In this document: positions 16,458-26,236 of the stretch, piece after piece
Layout: each line of letters begins with the position of its first letter
How positions within the stretch are numbered: position 1 is the stretch's first letter
Assembly: GCF_000016985.1 (NCBI RefSeq)
Contig: NC_009633.1
Location: 4,817,539 to 4,881,538, forward strand
Direction of reading: 5' to 3'
Length of the DNA stretch: 64,000 nt
From: Alkaliphilus metalliredigens QYMF
GTDB taxonomy: Bacteria; Bacillota; Clostridia; Peptostreptococcales; Natronincolaceae
The notes under the pieces: model-generated
The model's input: only the letters and a program-made list of their open reading frames with translations
The model's database searches: none
Told to the model about the DNA's origin: nothing
Translations under genes and position numbers: made by a program

Positions 16458-17348
16458 ATGAACCTCCAATATTTAAAAGCTTTTTATGTCACAGTAAAGC
16501 TAAATAGCATTTCCAAAGCAGCCAAGGAACTCCATTTAACCCAACCAGGCTTAAGTATGCAAATTCAGTCTTTAGAAAAGGAGTTAGACGTAACGCTTCT
16601 CAGTAGAAGTAACAAAGGGGTTGAGCTGACCGAGGCAGGAATGGTGGTCTTTGACTATGCAAATACCATTCTTTCTATGCAGGGCAACATTGAAAGGGAT
16701 TTAGAAAACCTTAAAACCAGTAAGAAGGATTTAATCATTGGTTGCTGTAAGGCCGTAGGAGAATATGCCCTTCCCTGTAGTATTTATGTGTACAAACAAG
16801 ATCACCAGGATGTGAGCATCACCTATGATGTTACCAATTCAGAAACCGTCATGGAAAATCTTTCAGACCGAACCGTCAACATCGGTCTCATTCATAGTAG
16901 TATGAAAAGAAAAAATATCAAAACAGAAAAAATTACCTCTGATAGATTAATCTTAAGTACTTCCTTGCCTATGTTAAAGAATAAAATCACCCTAGAGGAG
17001 TTAAATCGTCTTCCCCTCATCTTCCGAGAAGAGGGATCTGGAACACGGGAAACTATCAAACAGCATTTATCCCCTTCTGGTATTAAAGTGCAGGACTTAA
17101 ATATTATTTATCAACTAAATTCCATGGAAGCCATTAAGACTTCTGTTATCTCTGGTAAAGGTATTTCTTTTATTCCAGCCCTAACAATACAAAAAGAACT
17201 TCGGGATGGCGTACTGCATGAGATCGAAATAGAAGGTCTTGATATCTACAGCGATTTTTATATAGCTTATCGAGAGGATCATCAGTTTACAGCCTATGAG
17301 AGCCAATTTATCGATTTTATTAAGTCCTCTAAGAAAGGATTTTGTTAA
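16458..17348 (+). CDS. LysR-family transcriptional regulator
   Basis: The 296-residue protein has an N-terminal winged HTH (MNLQYLKAFYVTVKLNSISK; LTQPGLSMQIQSLEKEL) and a periplasmic-binding-like effector domain with LIFREEGSGTRETIKQH typical of the CysB/CysL-like group. The ATG at 16458 was preferred because GAGGGAGCGG lies upstream. It is divergent from the two lipoproteins and convergent with the YeeE-TusA-YeeE genes, and so is the best candidate regulator of this sulfur module. Confidence 0.9.
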   Translation: MNLQYLKAFYVTVKLNSISKAAKELHLTQPGLSMQIQSLEKELDVTLLSRSNKGVELTEAGMVVFDYANTILSMQGNIERDLENLKTSKKDLIIGCCKAVGEYALPCSIYVYKQDHQDVSITYDVTNSETVMENLSDRTVNIGLIHSSMKRKNIKTEKITSDRLILSTSLPMLKNKITLEELNRLPLIFREEGSGTRETIKQHLSPSGIKVQDLNIIYQLNSMEAIKTSVISGKGISFIPALTIQKELRDGVLHEIEIEGLDIYSDFYIAYREDHQFTAYESQFIDFIKSSKKGFC

Positions 17349-17361
17349 AAAAAAATAGCCT

Positions 17362-17430
17362 CACAAAATCCAACTGCACCTGTTATCATTCATTGCAAGG
17401 TGTGGTTTGATTTTTTTGAGACTACTTTTT
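17362..17430. terminator. Imperfect bidirectional terminator between lysR and the yeeE cluster
   Basis: CTCA-AAAATC-AAC-CACCT on the left is complementary to AGGTG-GTT-GATTTT-TGAG on the right, forming a long interrupted stem with A and T runs outside. Confidence 0.55.
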
Positions 17431-17453
17431 CATATTCACATATTATTTTTTAT

Positions 17454-17972
17454 CTATAAAATATATCTAATTAATACTTTACTCCCTATCCATGATCCAA
17501 CAAACATGAATGCGGCAAAAACCCATCCATGTAATGAAAAGGAAGGAATTGCACTGAAATAAGCGCTGATATTGCAGCCAAAGCTTAAGATTGTTCCATA
17601 CCCCATCACAATGCCACCAATTAAAGCAAAACAGAGCTGTTTTACATTTTTGATTTTTTTCCACTTAAACTCACTGGCCCATAAAGCAGCTATCAATGCC
17701 CCCACAATAACAGCAATATTAAGAACTGTATTTGGATTATTTAAAAAGGTTTGACCTTCCTCTACTCCATTTTGATACACACTAAAATAATACCAGTTGG
17801 CAGGAGTGAATCCTATCTTTTCCAAGCCCCATGCCCCCCAATACAAAAACCCTCCGCTCACCCTCCAAGTAGATCCCGTGACAATCAGTAAGCAAATATT
17901 GAGTAGGGCTAATAATATGCCTCCAATCCAGTAGGGCCAAGGGTCTTTAACTACTTTATCATACACTCTCAA
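17454..17972 (-). CDS. YeeE/YedE-family transporter subunit (C-terminal type half)
   Basis: This 172-residue protein has about four hydrophobic helices. It contains the conserved channel motif MGYGTILSFGCNISAYFSAI with the key Cys, then HGWVFAAFMFVGSWIGS. Full-length YeeE/TsuA proteins (~330-350 aa) carry two such halves; here they are split between two genes with tusA between. Family knowledge: TsuA takes up thiosulfate through conserved cysteines. The start is TTG with AGGAGG 8 nt upstream. Confidence 0.85.
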   Translation of the reverse strand: MRVYDKVVKDPWPYWIGGILLALLNICLLIVTGSTWRVSGGFLYWGAWGLEKIGFTPANWYYFSVYQNGVEEGQTFLNNPNTVLNIAVIVGALIAALWASEFKWKKIKNVKQLCFALIGGIVMGYGTILSFGCNISAYFSAIPSFSLHGWVFAAFMFVGSWIGSKVLIRYIL

Positions 17973-17995
17973 TGGCTTATCCTCCTAACTTAAGG

Positions 17996-18223
17996 CTATT
18001 TTACCTTTTCAATATAGATTTCCCACTCACCTTCTGCAATCTCGATATAATCAATTTCATGTCCTTGCTTTTTAGTCCATTCTACTACATTTCTAATGGA
18101 ACAATTATGATCTGTGTGCATAATTAAAAGATCACCTATTTCCATTTTTTTTAATTGCTTTAATGCCTTTAACAAAGGGATAGGACATGCCTCATATAGA
18201 CAATCTAACTTGTACTCTTCCAT
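17996..18223 (-). CDS. TusA/SirA-family sulfur carrier protein
   Basis: The 75-residue protein begins near LDCLYEACPIPLLKALKQL, the TusA signature with the active Cys in the CPxP-type motif. It is a small cytoplasmic sulfur-relay protein that would accept sulfane sulfur arriving through the YeeE halves. AGGAGG precedes the ATG. It is embedded between the two yeeE-like genes with gaps of 10 and 23 bp, so all three are co-transcribed. Confidence 0.92.
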   Translation of the reverse strand: MEEYKLDCLYEACPIPLLKALKQLKKMEIGDLLIMHTDHNCSIRNVVEWTKKQGHEIDYIEIAEGEWEIYIEKVK

Positions 18224-18233
18224 CGTCTACCTC

Positions 18234-18935
18234 CTACATCATTTTCATTATATTATTCTTTTTATCGTACCAATCCGCAATAAAATATAAACTACCCAGT
18301 GATACTAATTGTATTATCAAAGAAGGAAAAAAACCAAAGTAGCTAGGAAAATAGATAACTGGTGCCTGAGATATTAATAACCTGTCCCAAAAAGGGAAAT
18401 GCCAGCTTCCTATAAGTGCTCCCACAATAAAACCCATCAAAACCACTAGCTGGAGCATATATCCTTCCCCGATCCGCATCAGTGTTCCAGAGGCACATCC
18501 TCCAGCAATCACCATTCCCCCACCAAACAAAATCCCCCCAAAGGCAGTATGGACGCCTACAGGCTTCAGTTGTCCGGGAATATCTATCAACAGATAGTCA
18601 GGGTTCATTAACACAGCATGATACTGTATGATAAAAAATCCAATAGTTGATACCATAAATGCTAAAAGGACCGCCTTTAAAAGCGAAGTGCTTCCTACCA
18701 TAATGGGATCCCTAAATCCTGCAGTAAAGCAAAATCTAGCCCGCTGCATAGTCACTCCCATTAGAATACCAATGATCCAAAAGCTACTAAATTTCAAATT
18801 ATAATTGATAAGCACTATATATACTAACAATGCCACAACTGTCACTACCCTTGCATATGGTAATTGATTTTTTCTTTTTCTCAGTTGCTTTGTTCTTTGC
18901 TTTTTTAGTTCCTCGATCTTACTAGATGACATCAA
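18234..18935 (-). CDS. YeeE/YedE-family transporter subunit (N-terminal type half)
   Basis: The 233-residue polytopic protein has a basic N-terminus (RTKQLRKRKNQ). Channel motifs are GVTMQRARFCFTAGFRD (~80) and FGGGMVIAGGCASGTLMRIG (~155), each with a conserved Cys. Together with the smaller half downstream it should form a complete TsuA-like thiosulfate or reduced-sulfur channel. Start may be TTG 18935 or ATG 18932, both behind AAGGAGG. It is the first gene of the cluster. Confidence 0.87.
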   Translation of the reverse strand: MMSSSKIEELKKQRTKQLRKRKNQLPYARVVTVVALLVYIVLINYNLKFSSFWIIGILMGVTMQRARFCFTAGFRDPIMVGSTSLLKAVLLAFMVSTIGFFIIQYHAVLMNPDYLLIDIPGQLKPVGVHTAFGGILFGGGMVIAGGCASGTLMRIGEGYMLQLVVLMGFIVGALIGSWHFPFWDRLLISQAPVIYFPSYFGFFPSLIIQLVSLGSLYFIADWYDKKNNIMKMM

Positions 18936-19443
18936 GCTTTTACCTCCTTAAGCCATTGCTCCAATCAGTTAATACTCTATTATTATGAGACTATGGAGTA
19001 TATAGTTAATTATATCACAAAACATATCTAGTCTTTATAGCACTTTTGTAATTAAGTCAACTACGATTTTTACTTTTATAAATCATTGATTGAATAATGA
19101 TAAAAATTCTTATGACTCTTTGTGTTGACCTTCTATAATTTCAACAAATTTAGTAGATGCAGGAGAGAGAGACACTTTTTAAAAAACAAAAACCGATGCC
19201 TCTTTTAGGTATTGCATCAACAATCTGCACCTCATGTAATCTCTTATTTTGTAGGTATTCCTTGGAAAAACTTTTGCATTTTGCTACCTCACTAAAAACC
19301 TTATACAAATCTAGTTTTGCTATCATATAAGCTTATATTAAATATTACATATATTTATTTTACTTATACCATAAATATAATGTATAGTACAAGTATAGAG
19401 TTGGTAGTTTAACAAAAAGCCAATCATTAAGGAGATGTTATAA
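18936..19443. other. Intergenic region, no gene seen
   Basis: The 508-bp region is AT-rich. A TATAAT at 19376-19381 with a poor -35 may drive the ligase gene, which has an AAGGAG site at 19429-19434. Several scattered short runs resemble decayed coding sequence, but no family could be read. Confidence 0.4.
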
Positions 19444-20634
19444 ATGGAAAGAATAGTAGGAACTGTGGTTAGAGGTCTTCGTGCACCGATCATTAGTCAA
19501 GGAGATTCTATACCAGAGATCGTTGTTGATACAGTACTAAAGGCTTCACAGGTAGAAGGATTTACCGTGAATGATAAGGATGTTGTTGCCATCACCGAAT
19601 CTGTAGTGGCTCGTGCACAAGGAAACTATGCAACCATCGATGCCATTGCAAAGGATGTAAACTCAAAGTTTGGAAATGACACCATCGGCGTGATCTTCCC
19701 TATATTAAGTCGTAACCGTTTTGCCATTTGCCTTCGTGGCATAGCCAAGGAGGCTAAGAAAATCGTTTTAATGTTTAGCTATCCATCGGATGAAGTGGGT
19801 AACCACTTAGTAGATCTAGATTTGCTTGATGAGAAAGGCGTTAATCCTTGGACAGATGTTTTAACCGAGAAACAGTTCCGTGATTACTTTGGATATGAAA
19901 AACATACATTTACAGGTGTTGACTATATCGATTATTATAAGTCTTTAATCCAAGAATATGGTGTTGAATGTGAGGTTATTTTCTCCAACAATGCCAAGAC
20001 AATTTTAGACTATACAAAAAATGTTCTTGCCTGCGATATTCACACAAGATCTAGAACAAAAAAAATACTGAAAGCCAACGGCGCTGATAAAGTTTACAGT
20101 CTCGATGAGATTTTATCGACATCTATTGATGGAAATGGATATAACCAGGACTATGGTCTTTTAGGCTCAAATAAATCAACTGAAAACAGTGTTAAACTTT
20201 TCCCTCGGGATTCCCAGCCTGTTGTTGATAAGATTCAATCTATATTAAAAGAAAAAACGGGAAAAACCGTAGAAGTCATGATTTATGGAGATGGTGCATT
20301 TAAAGACCCTGTGGGGAAAATTTGGGAACTTGCTGATCCTGTTGTATCACCAGCCTACACATCAGGACTTGAAGGAACACCTAACGAAGTTAAATTGAAA
20401 TATCTTGCGGATAATAACTTTGCTCACTTAACAGGCGCCGCACTAAAAGAAGCAATCTCTACTCATATTAAAAACAAAGGTTCTAACCTTGTGGGTGCCA
20501 TGGAAGCCCAAGGTACGACTCCTAGAAGACTTACTGACCTGCTAGGCTCCCTGTGTGACTTGACTTCAGGAAGCGGAGATAAAGGGACCCCTATTATATA
20601 CATCCAAGGTTACTTTGATAACTACACGGAATAA
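19444..20634 (+). CDS. CofE-like F420-0:gamma-glutamyl ligase family protein
   Basis: The 396-residue protein follows the CofE pattern: GDSIPEIVVDTVLKA, then DKDVVAITESVVARAQGN, and a metal/GTP region with SRNRFAICLRGIAKEAKK and MIYGDGAFKDPVGKIWELADP. CofE adds glutamates to F420-0 using GTP. Most clostridia do not make F420, so this lone, longer protein probably glutamylates another acceptor or has another ligase role. It is followed by a palindromic terminator that recurs at 30965. No F420 genes are nearby. Confidence 0.8.
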   Translation: MERIVGTVVRGLRAPIISQGDSIPEIVVDTVLKASQVEGFTVNDKDVVAITESVVARAQGNYATIDAIAKDVNSKFGNDTIGVIFPILSRNRFAICLRGIAKEAKKIVLMFSYPSDEVGNHLVDLDLLDEKGVNPWTDVLTEKQFRDYFGYEKHTFTGVDYIDYYKSLIQEYGVECEVIFSNNAKTILDYTKNVLACDIHTRSRTKKILKANGADKVYSLDEILSTSIDGNGYNQDYGLLGSNKSTENSVKLFPRDSQPVVDKIQSILKEKTGKTVEVMIYGDGAFKDPVGKIWELADPVVSPAYTSGLEGTPNEVKLKYLADNNFAHLTGAALKEAISTHIKNKGSNLVGAMEAQGTTPRRLTDLLGSLCDLTSGSGDKGTPIIYIQGYFDNYTE

Positions 20635-20648
20635 AACATGTATTCATT

Positions 20649-20697
20649 AATACAGAAGGTAATGGGACAATGATTCAATTCATTGTCCCATTACCTT
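20649..20697 (+). repeat. Palindromic terminator repeat, copy 1
   Basis: A 49-bp unit holds a stem of GGTAATGGGACAATGA against its complement. A near-identical copy (one visible mismatch) lies at 30965-31013. It acts here as terminator of the ligase gene. Confidence 0.85.
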
Positions 20698-20756
20698 TAT
20701 GATCTGATAATTACATTCTTAACGAATCCATTCTTGATTTAGATCAAGTCCATTCA

Positions 20757-21680
20757 TTAATTCAATAATTTTATCTTTTCCACTAACATTCTCTTTTTAT
20801 TTGCATTTTTATTTAGTCTTCCTCCAAAAACATTGACTGCCAAACCTAACATTACCAACAAAGCTCCAATAATCTGCCACAGAGAAAATGTCTCATTTAA
20901 AAACAAGGCAGCACTACTCATACCTATTACTGGAACCAATAAGGAAAAAGGAGAAACTACAGCTGCAGGGTAACACGAAAGTAATCTGCCCCATAGCCCA
21001 TAACCACCTAATGATGCAAAGTATGCTAAGTAAATTATTGAAACTATTGTTATCCAATTTAGAGAATCCCAGGCTAACTTCCATGCAGTAGCTCCTTCAA
21101 AGTATAAGGAGAAAAGACCAAGGGGTAGAATAGCAATCCCACCCGCCCATACGACTAAAGATAACATAGAAAAAGGAGGAGCGTCTTTTGTTGTACGTCG
21201 CATAATTACATTTCCAATCCCCCAGCTAGCAGCTGCAATTAATGTTAACCAGAATCCAACTGCTGTCATACTGCCTCCTTGCTGTGATCCTACAACAACC
21301 ATACCTCCTGTCGCTATTATAAGACCAACTACATGATTCCATTTCCACTGTTCTCCTAGAAACAAGGTCGCAATAACTAAAGTAAAAAAGACCTGGGACT
21401 GGTGCACAAGTGATGAAAGCCCCGCAGGCATACCTAGTTTAACTCCCATAAAAAGAAAAGCAAATTGTCCAACATTTAGGGTCAATCCTAGAGCAATGAG
21501 CCATCGCCAATCTACTGGTGGCTTAGGCAAAAAAAAGATAGCAGGTATACAAACAACCATAAAGCGAATGGTAGCTAATAACAATGGTGGCATATCGGCC
21601 AATCCAAGTTTAATAGCTATAAAGTTCAGTCCCCATAAAGTTGCCACAATTAATCCTATCCCTATATCACGTTTATTCAA
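20757..21680 (-). CDS. EamA/DMT-family transporter
   Basis: The 307-residue protein has ten hydrophobic helices in two EamA repeats. The first is IGLIVATLWGLNFIAIKLGL; the second starts near residue 150 (AASWGIGNVIMRR). Proteins of the RhtA/YdcZ kind export amino acids or metabolites. The start is TTG at 21680 with AGGGGGG 7 nt upstream, right after the stop of the shortened folT. The C-terminus is Lys/Arg rich and cytoplasmic. Confidence 0.9.
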   Translation of the reverse strand: MNKRDIGIGLIVATLWGLNFIAIKLGLADMPPLLLATIRFMVVCIPAIFFLPKPPVDWRWLIALGLTLNVGQFAFLFMGVKLGMPAGLSSLVHQSQVFFTLVIATLFLGEQWKWNHVVGLIIATGGMVVVGSQQGGSMTAVGFWLTLIAAASWGIGNVIMRRTTKDAPPFSMLSLVVWAGGIAILPLGLFSLYFEGATAWKLAWDSLNWITIVSIIYLAYFASLGGYGLWGRLLSCYPAAVVSPFSLLVPVIGMSSAALFLNETFSLWQIIGALLVMLGLAVNVFGGRLNKNANKKRMLVEKIKLLN

Positions 21681-21693
21681 TAGTACAACCCCC

Positions 21694-22104
21694 CTAGCTT
21701 ACAGCTAATGGAATATTAAAAAGAGTATTAAGAAAATACGGAACCATTACAACAGTTGTTATCATTTGTCCTACAAATATAGATACGATTATCTTCCATG
21801 AAGACAGTTTGGCTAGATCAATCTTTAAACTTCTAACTACAATTGCAGGAATAATACCTGTAAGAGCAGAAGTTAAAACAAAATGTGGCATAAAAAGTCC
21901 TGTAGGTCTAACTATGTGGCTAACAATATCCCCTATTGTACCTATTATTCCACCAACTACAGGTCCAAATACTAAGCCTCCAAATATAATTAGAAACCCG
22001 CCAAACTTTATAATACCTGGAATAGCAACAATTCTTGACAGTACAATGTTTAATGAAATTAAAAAACCCGATATTATAATAATCTTTGTATCTAACTTTT
22101 TCAT
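21694..22104 (-). CDS. folT: Truncated folate ECF transporter S component (FolT)
   Basis: The 136-residue protein starts at ATG 22104 behind AAAGGAGG. It has helices typical of the FolT S component, with GGFLIIFGGLVFGPVVGG and GDIVSHIVRPTG. It stops at LNTLFNIPLAVS, where the family normally continues about 30-40 residues with a last helix. A THF riboswitch directly upstream confirms the folate assignment. The missing last helix may abolish function. It would share an energising EcfAA'T module encoded elsewhere. Confidence 0.85.
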   Translation of the reverse strand: MKKLDTKIIIISGFLISLNIVLSRIVAIPGIIKFGGFLIIFGGLVFGPVVGGIIGTIGDIVSHIVRPTGLFMPHFVLTSALTGIIPAIVVRSLKIDLAKLSSWKIIVSIFVGQMITTVVMVPYFLNTLFNIPLAVS

Positions 22105-22130
22105 AAAAATACCTCCTTTCATACAAAATA

Positions 22131-22150
22131 TGACAGACTGTCATATTAGA
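22131..22150 (-). promoter_or_regulatory. Short hairpin in the folT leader
   Basis: AATATGACAG and CTGTCATATT pair perfectly, followed on the transcribed strand by TTTT and then the folT ribosome site. It is a candidate expression platform of the THF riboswitch. Confidence 0.55.
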
Positions 22151-22170
22151 AAGAAGATATTACTGATATT

Positions 22171-22266
22171 AACAGCGAACGCAATAATATGTCGCAAGCA
22201 TTTGCTCTTCGTTCAAATACAACGTTCCATCCTTTGACACTTTACGCATATTATTTACTCTGTCTT
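22171..22266 (-). promoter_or_regulatory. Tetrahydrofolate (THF) riboswitch
   Basis: Reading the minus strand, the leader has the class-I THF blocks in order: AGAGTA, ATAATATGCGT-AAGTGT, GGATGG-ACGTTG, ACGAAGAGC, TGCTTGCG, then ATATTATTGC and TTCGCTGT. The P1 (ACAG/CTGT) and P2 (ATAATA/TATTAT) pairings form. It lies directly upstream of folT. Confidence 0.9.
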
Positions 22267-22948
22267 CTAATATTTATATTGTTATATTAAAGATAACCTC
22301 GCATACATTATATACCAATACCCAAAATACAACAAATTTAAATTAGTCTTATTAAATTCGGATTGTATGATTTTTATCTTCGTGTCTTTCTGGCTTTTCT
22401 CGATAATCTCATCCATACACGAAATAATTCCCATATCCTGTGTTCCGTCAACAACGCCGACAGAATTGTTCAATTGAATTAATTGACATACATACTGTTG
22501 AAAATAAAATATGAATAGAACTGTCTTTCCATGAGCAATAAAGAGAACCAGGGTTAAGATGAGCCAAAAGCGATAAATTTTCCACTAAAGAAATTTGATA
22601 TTCATGGTGAGTACGTCATTTACCTAACATGCTAAAACCGCCTTTATAATAATTAGTAACGAAAATCAATCCGTTCACATTTATTATTGGGGGGATTTAA
22701 AAAAGTCAAGTATTTTTTGAAATATGTACTAAAGCTAAACAAAATGGAGGAAAAGAAAAAACCAGCAGTCATTAAGAACGCTGGATTTATGGTGGGAAGC
22801 TTTGACGGCCTAGTATCCATTTTTTTTAGGATAGGGTCCACGGACAATAAAGCTATAAGAGAGAGGGTGATGTTACCACCACCCTACCAGATGAATCACT
22901 GAAATTTAAGGTAATGAAGGGATTAAAATCATTGCGTCTGATTGTATT
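22267..22948. other. Intergenic region without a convincing gene
   Basis: This 680-bp stretch holds only short frames without ribosome sites or family matches. Decayed coding sequence is possible, but I could not identify any. Confidence 0.4.
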
Positions 22949-24949
22949 CTAAAGTTGGAATTTTGAAATATTCTTCTTCATTTCCTCGGCCAATTGACCT
23001 AAAGCTTCACTTGAATTTGCAATCTCTATCATAGAGGCAGTTTGCTCTTCAACAGAAGCAGCGGCTTCTTGTGTTCCTGCTGCAGTTTCTTCTGATATAG
23101 CCGATAGGTTTTCAATGATACTAATAACTTCACTCTTTTTACCTTCCATTTCTTTTCCCGATAAGGTAATCATTGAAATTAATTTCTGTATGTTTTCAAT
23201 TGCTTTAGCAATTCCTTCAAATTTATCATTAGTCATTGAAACACTCATTGTTTGAGATGTCGTGATTGAATCTACTTCTTGCATTGTGCTAACGGTGAGT
23301 TCTGTTTTAGCTGTTAACTCTTGAGTAATAGTAGCTATTTGTTGTGTAAATTCACTAGAGTTTTCTGCTAGTTTTCGTATTTCCTCTGCTACAACTGCAA
23401 ATCCCCTTCCGGCGTCCCCTGCTCTGGCTGCTTCTATAGCAGCATTTAATGCTAAAAGGTTTGTTTGCTCTGCTATACTTCTAATCATTTGGCTAGCAAC
23501 TTCTATTTTTTGTGCACTTTCATTGGTATTAATAATAACGCCATTTATGATTTGTAAAGCTTCATTATTAGATTCTGTTTTTTCTACTAAGTCTTTAATA
23601 ATTTCAGAGCCTTCATTTTTTAGGGTATTAACGACATCAATCGAAGTATTTAATTCCTGAACATATTGCTGATCATTTTCTATCAATTTACCTAATTCAT
23701 TAATACTTCCTGCTCCAAGTTCTGTATCTTTGGCTTGTTCACTTGTACCCCTAGCAATCTCTTCAATTGTTTTTGCTACTTCTTCTGCTGCTATGGCGGA
23801 TTGTTCACTGGTGGCAGTCAATGCCACTGATGAAGAAGCCACTTGATCGGAAGTATTTACAATTTGTTGGATGAACTCCCGTAGACTGTTTGTCATTAAC
23901 GTAACATTTTGATGGAGCTGGCCTAGTTCATCCTTGCTTTTAATATCTACATTGTCTTGCTTAAGGTTACCACTGGCTATTTTTTTTGTGATTTCATTAA
24001 TTAGAATTATCGGTGAGATCAGCTTCATGCTGAAGAGTATTGCAATTATAACTGCGATGAAAATACATGTTGCAGAAATAATCAAAAATATCCATTTTAA
24101 AGAATGAACATTTTGTTGTATTTCAGCTTGTTCAACAGAAAGTCCTAAATACCATGGTGTGTTTCCCATAATATTCACAGGAACAATTGTTGTTAAGTAT
24201 TCACTTCCATGCAGATCATGTTCCAATAAAGCATAACGAGAATCATCTTGTGATTCTTTATGATCCCATATATATTTTATGGGGTGTTGTTGCATGCTCT
24301 CAGATTCTGTAATTAATTCGCCTAGAAGGGAATCCTCTGCTCCATGGGCTAGTATCATACCATGTTGGTCAAAGATAAAACCGAATCCTGTTTCCCCAAA
24401 TTCCAATCCAGTGATTATCTCTTGTATTCTATCTAATTCTAATGTTGCATAACCTACTCCTTTAGTCATATTTTCTTCATTCATGATTGGCGATACAACA
24501 ATCACAGATAGTTTTCCAGATGTATTTGATACCAGTACATCAGAAATCATTGACTCATTTGTAGTCATTGTATGGGTAAAATACTCCCGGCTAGCAATGG
24601 AACCTTCTTCACCGATATAATTCCATCTCGTTCCTTCTGCATTTGCCATGGAGATATTGGCAAATGTATCTTGAAAAGAGGGAAATACCCTTGCTAATTC
24701 CGGAACAGCTTCTTCAGGGTTAGCATCAAGCAAACCTTTAAGGCGAGAAAAACCTTCTACCTTGGAAATCGAATCTACTAAAAACAGCTCTACTTCTTGA
24801 GTTCGTATATCAACAGCACTTTTTAAGAGGTCATCATTTGATTCCAGCATAGACCTCTTAGAAAAGGTGTACCCCCCAAATGATAACAAAGATAAAGATA
24901 GTACAATTAACAGCGAAATTACTAATGATAATTTTAAGCGAATACCCAT
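22949..24949 (-). CDS. Methyl-accepting chemotaxis protein
   Basis: The 666-residue chemoreceptor has an N-terminal TM helix (~8-28), a dCache-type extracellular sensor (~30-280, with [14 protein letters not shown] and [11 protein letters not shown]), a second TM (~285-310) and a HAMP domain. The signalling domain contains the hairpin tip [21 protein letters not shown] (~500). It ends in ISKFQL without a CheR-binding pentapeptide. The sensor presumably binds a small ligand. It stands alone, with no che genes nearby. Confidence 0.95.
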   Translation of the reverse strand: MGIRLKLSLVISLLIVLSLSLLSFGGYTFSKRSMLESNDDLLKSAVDIRTQEVELFLVDSISKVEGFSRLKGLLDANPEEAVPELARVFPSFQDTFANISMANAEGTRWNYIGEEGSIASREYFTHTMTTNESMISDVLVSNTSGKLSVIVVSPIMNEENMTKGVGYATLELDRIQEIITGLEFGETGFGFIFDQHGMILAHGAEDSLLGELITESESMQQHPIKYIWDHKESQDDSRYALLEHDLHGSEYLTTIVPVNIMGNTPWYLGLSVEQAEIQQNVHSLKWIFLIISATCIFIAVIIAILFSMKLISPIILINEITKKIASGNLKQDNVDIKSKDELGQLHQNVTLMTNSLREFIQQIVNTSDQVASSSVALTATSEQSAIAAEEVAKTIEEIARGTSEQAKDTELGAGSINELGKLIENDQQYVQELNTSIDVVNTLKNEGSEIIKDLVEKTESNNEALQIINGVIINTNESAQKIEVASQMIRSIAEQTNLLALNAAIEAARAGDAGRGFAVVAEEIRKLAENSSEFTQQIATITQELTAKTELTVSTMQEVDSITTSQTMSVSMTNDKFEGIAKAIENIQKLISMITLSGKEMEGKKSEVISIIENLSAISEETAAGTQEAAASVEEQTASMIEIANSSEALGQLAEEMKKNISKFQL

Positions 24950-25374
24950 ATGTAATCATCTCTCCTATCTCTTCTGTAATCTGTAAATACAGCTGTTTAT
25001 AAAATACTGAATCTCTTATAAGTTCAATTCTAATGCTTCATGACAGTTCACCACCTTCCTTAGTTATTAAATTGCAACACAAGTTTGGATTTCCCATAAG
25101 AGCCTCTTCAAAGAGTACACAAATTCCATAAAAAAATAAAATACACCTGATCAAAATGGTAAAATGGAAGTGGCTAAACAGCCTCAAATACCATATTATG
25201 GGTGTATTTCCATAAATTCACAATCGAAGTTGCTACCCCTCTACTATTACTATAGCACACTTATATTTGATTCAGAATGCATAGATGACATTAATCATGT
25301 AAATGATCTGATTGTCCTAAAAAACATCAGTAAAAGATGCAATACTTACTATCACCACCACATTTTTCCTCACT
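24950..25374. other. Intergenic region, no gene seen
   Basis: A 70-codon open frame at 25164-25376 has no ribosome site and no plausible composition, so nothing is called. At 25453-25463 (just past the terminator) there is a GAACCGTCCCC motif that also occurs near 30947 on the other strand. Confidence 0.4.
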
Positions 25375-25409
25375 AAAAAAGGCAGTATGAGAAAATTCTT
25401 CATACTACC
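25375..25409 (-). terminator. Terminator of the ABC importer operon
   Basis: On the minus strand, GGTAGTATGA and TCATACTGCC pair around a loop and are followed by TTTTTT. Confidence 0.75.
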
Positions 25410-25480
25410 CACTCATATTTATAATCTAAAATATGTCAATTAACCAATCGAAAGAACCGTCCCCCAGATTCACCCCAGAT

Positions 25481-26236
25481 TCATGCTTCAAAAGCTATCA
25501 CAGAGGATAATAATTTCTTAGCATATTCATTTTCAGTTCTCGCTAGTTCTGTTATAGGCAACCTTTCTTCTATCTTACCTTTATATAGAAACAGTACCTT
25601 GTCACATAAACTGGCCACGGCCTGAAGATCATGGGCTATAAACAAATAGGTAAGATTTAAATCAGTCTTAAGCTCTTTTAATAAATCTAATATCTGAGCT
25701 TGTATTGAGACATCTAGAGAGCTTATGGCTTCATCCAAAATAACAAATCTTGGCTTGGTAGAAATTGCTCTAGCAATACACACCCTCTGTAATTGTCCTC
25801 CACTTAGTTCATGGGGGTATCTATTCAAAAACTGCGATGACAGATTTACTCTATCTAACAGTTGCGTTGCTTTGGTTTTTATATGCTCTTGCTTGCCTCT
25901 TATCATCATAGGCTCTGTAATAACTTGTTCTACAGTAAATCGTGGATTTACAGATGAAGTATAGTCTTGAAACACCACACTTATTTGACCTTGGTTCTTC
26001 TTTTTCCATACTTGTATACTTTCATCCTCTAAAGTAATCAGCCCTTTATCTGGTTTCTCTAAATCCATGATCAATCTAGACAACGTACTTTTACCGCTAC
26101 CACTTTCTCCAATCAAGCCAACGCACTCACCTTCTTCAATTTCAAAACTAATTCCAGAAAGAACTTGTATTTGATCTTTTCTAAATAGGCTCCCTGCCTT
26201 TGAATAACTTTTATATACATTTTGAACTTTTAACAT
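25481..26236 (-). CDS. Nickel/oligopeptide-type ABC transporter ATP-binding protein (OppF/NikE-like)
   Basis: The 251-residue ATPase has Walker A GESGSGKST (~40), a Q-loop in VFQDYTSS, signature LSGGQLQRVCIARAI (~145), Walker B FVILDEAISSLD and an H-loop (FIAHDLQAV). It is the second ATPase of a five-gene importer. It overlaps the upstream ATPase gene by 26 bp. The five-gene set lies behind a cobalamin riboswitch, so cobalt is the likely cargo. Confidence 0.93.
   Translation of the reverse strand: MLKVQNVYKSYSKAGSLFRKDQIQVLSGISFEIEEGECVGLIGESGSGKSTLSRLIMDLEKPDKGLITLEDESIQVWKKKNQGQISVVFQDYTSSVNPRFTVEQVITEPMMIRGKQEHIKTKATQLLDRVNLSSQFLNRYPHELSGGQLQRVCIARAISTKPRFVILDEAISSLDVSIQAQILDLLKELKTDLNLTYLFIAHDLQAVASLCDKVLFLYKGKIEERLPITELARTENEYAKKLLSSVIAFEA

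Noticed and set aside
22282-22473. 63-codon ORF upstream of the folT leader
   Set aside because: No ribosome site and odd composition. It overlaps the likely promoter region of the riboswitch transcript.
22653-22902. Overlapping ORFs on both strands
   Set aside because: Neither has a family match or ribosome site; most likely noncoding or decayed sequence.
25164-25376. 70-codon plus-strand ORF
   Set aside because: It lacks a ribosome site and has unlikely Tyr/His-rich composition next to a terminator.
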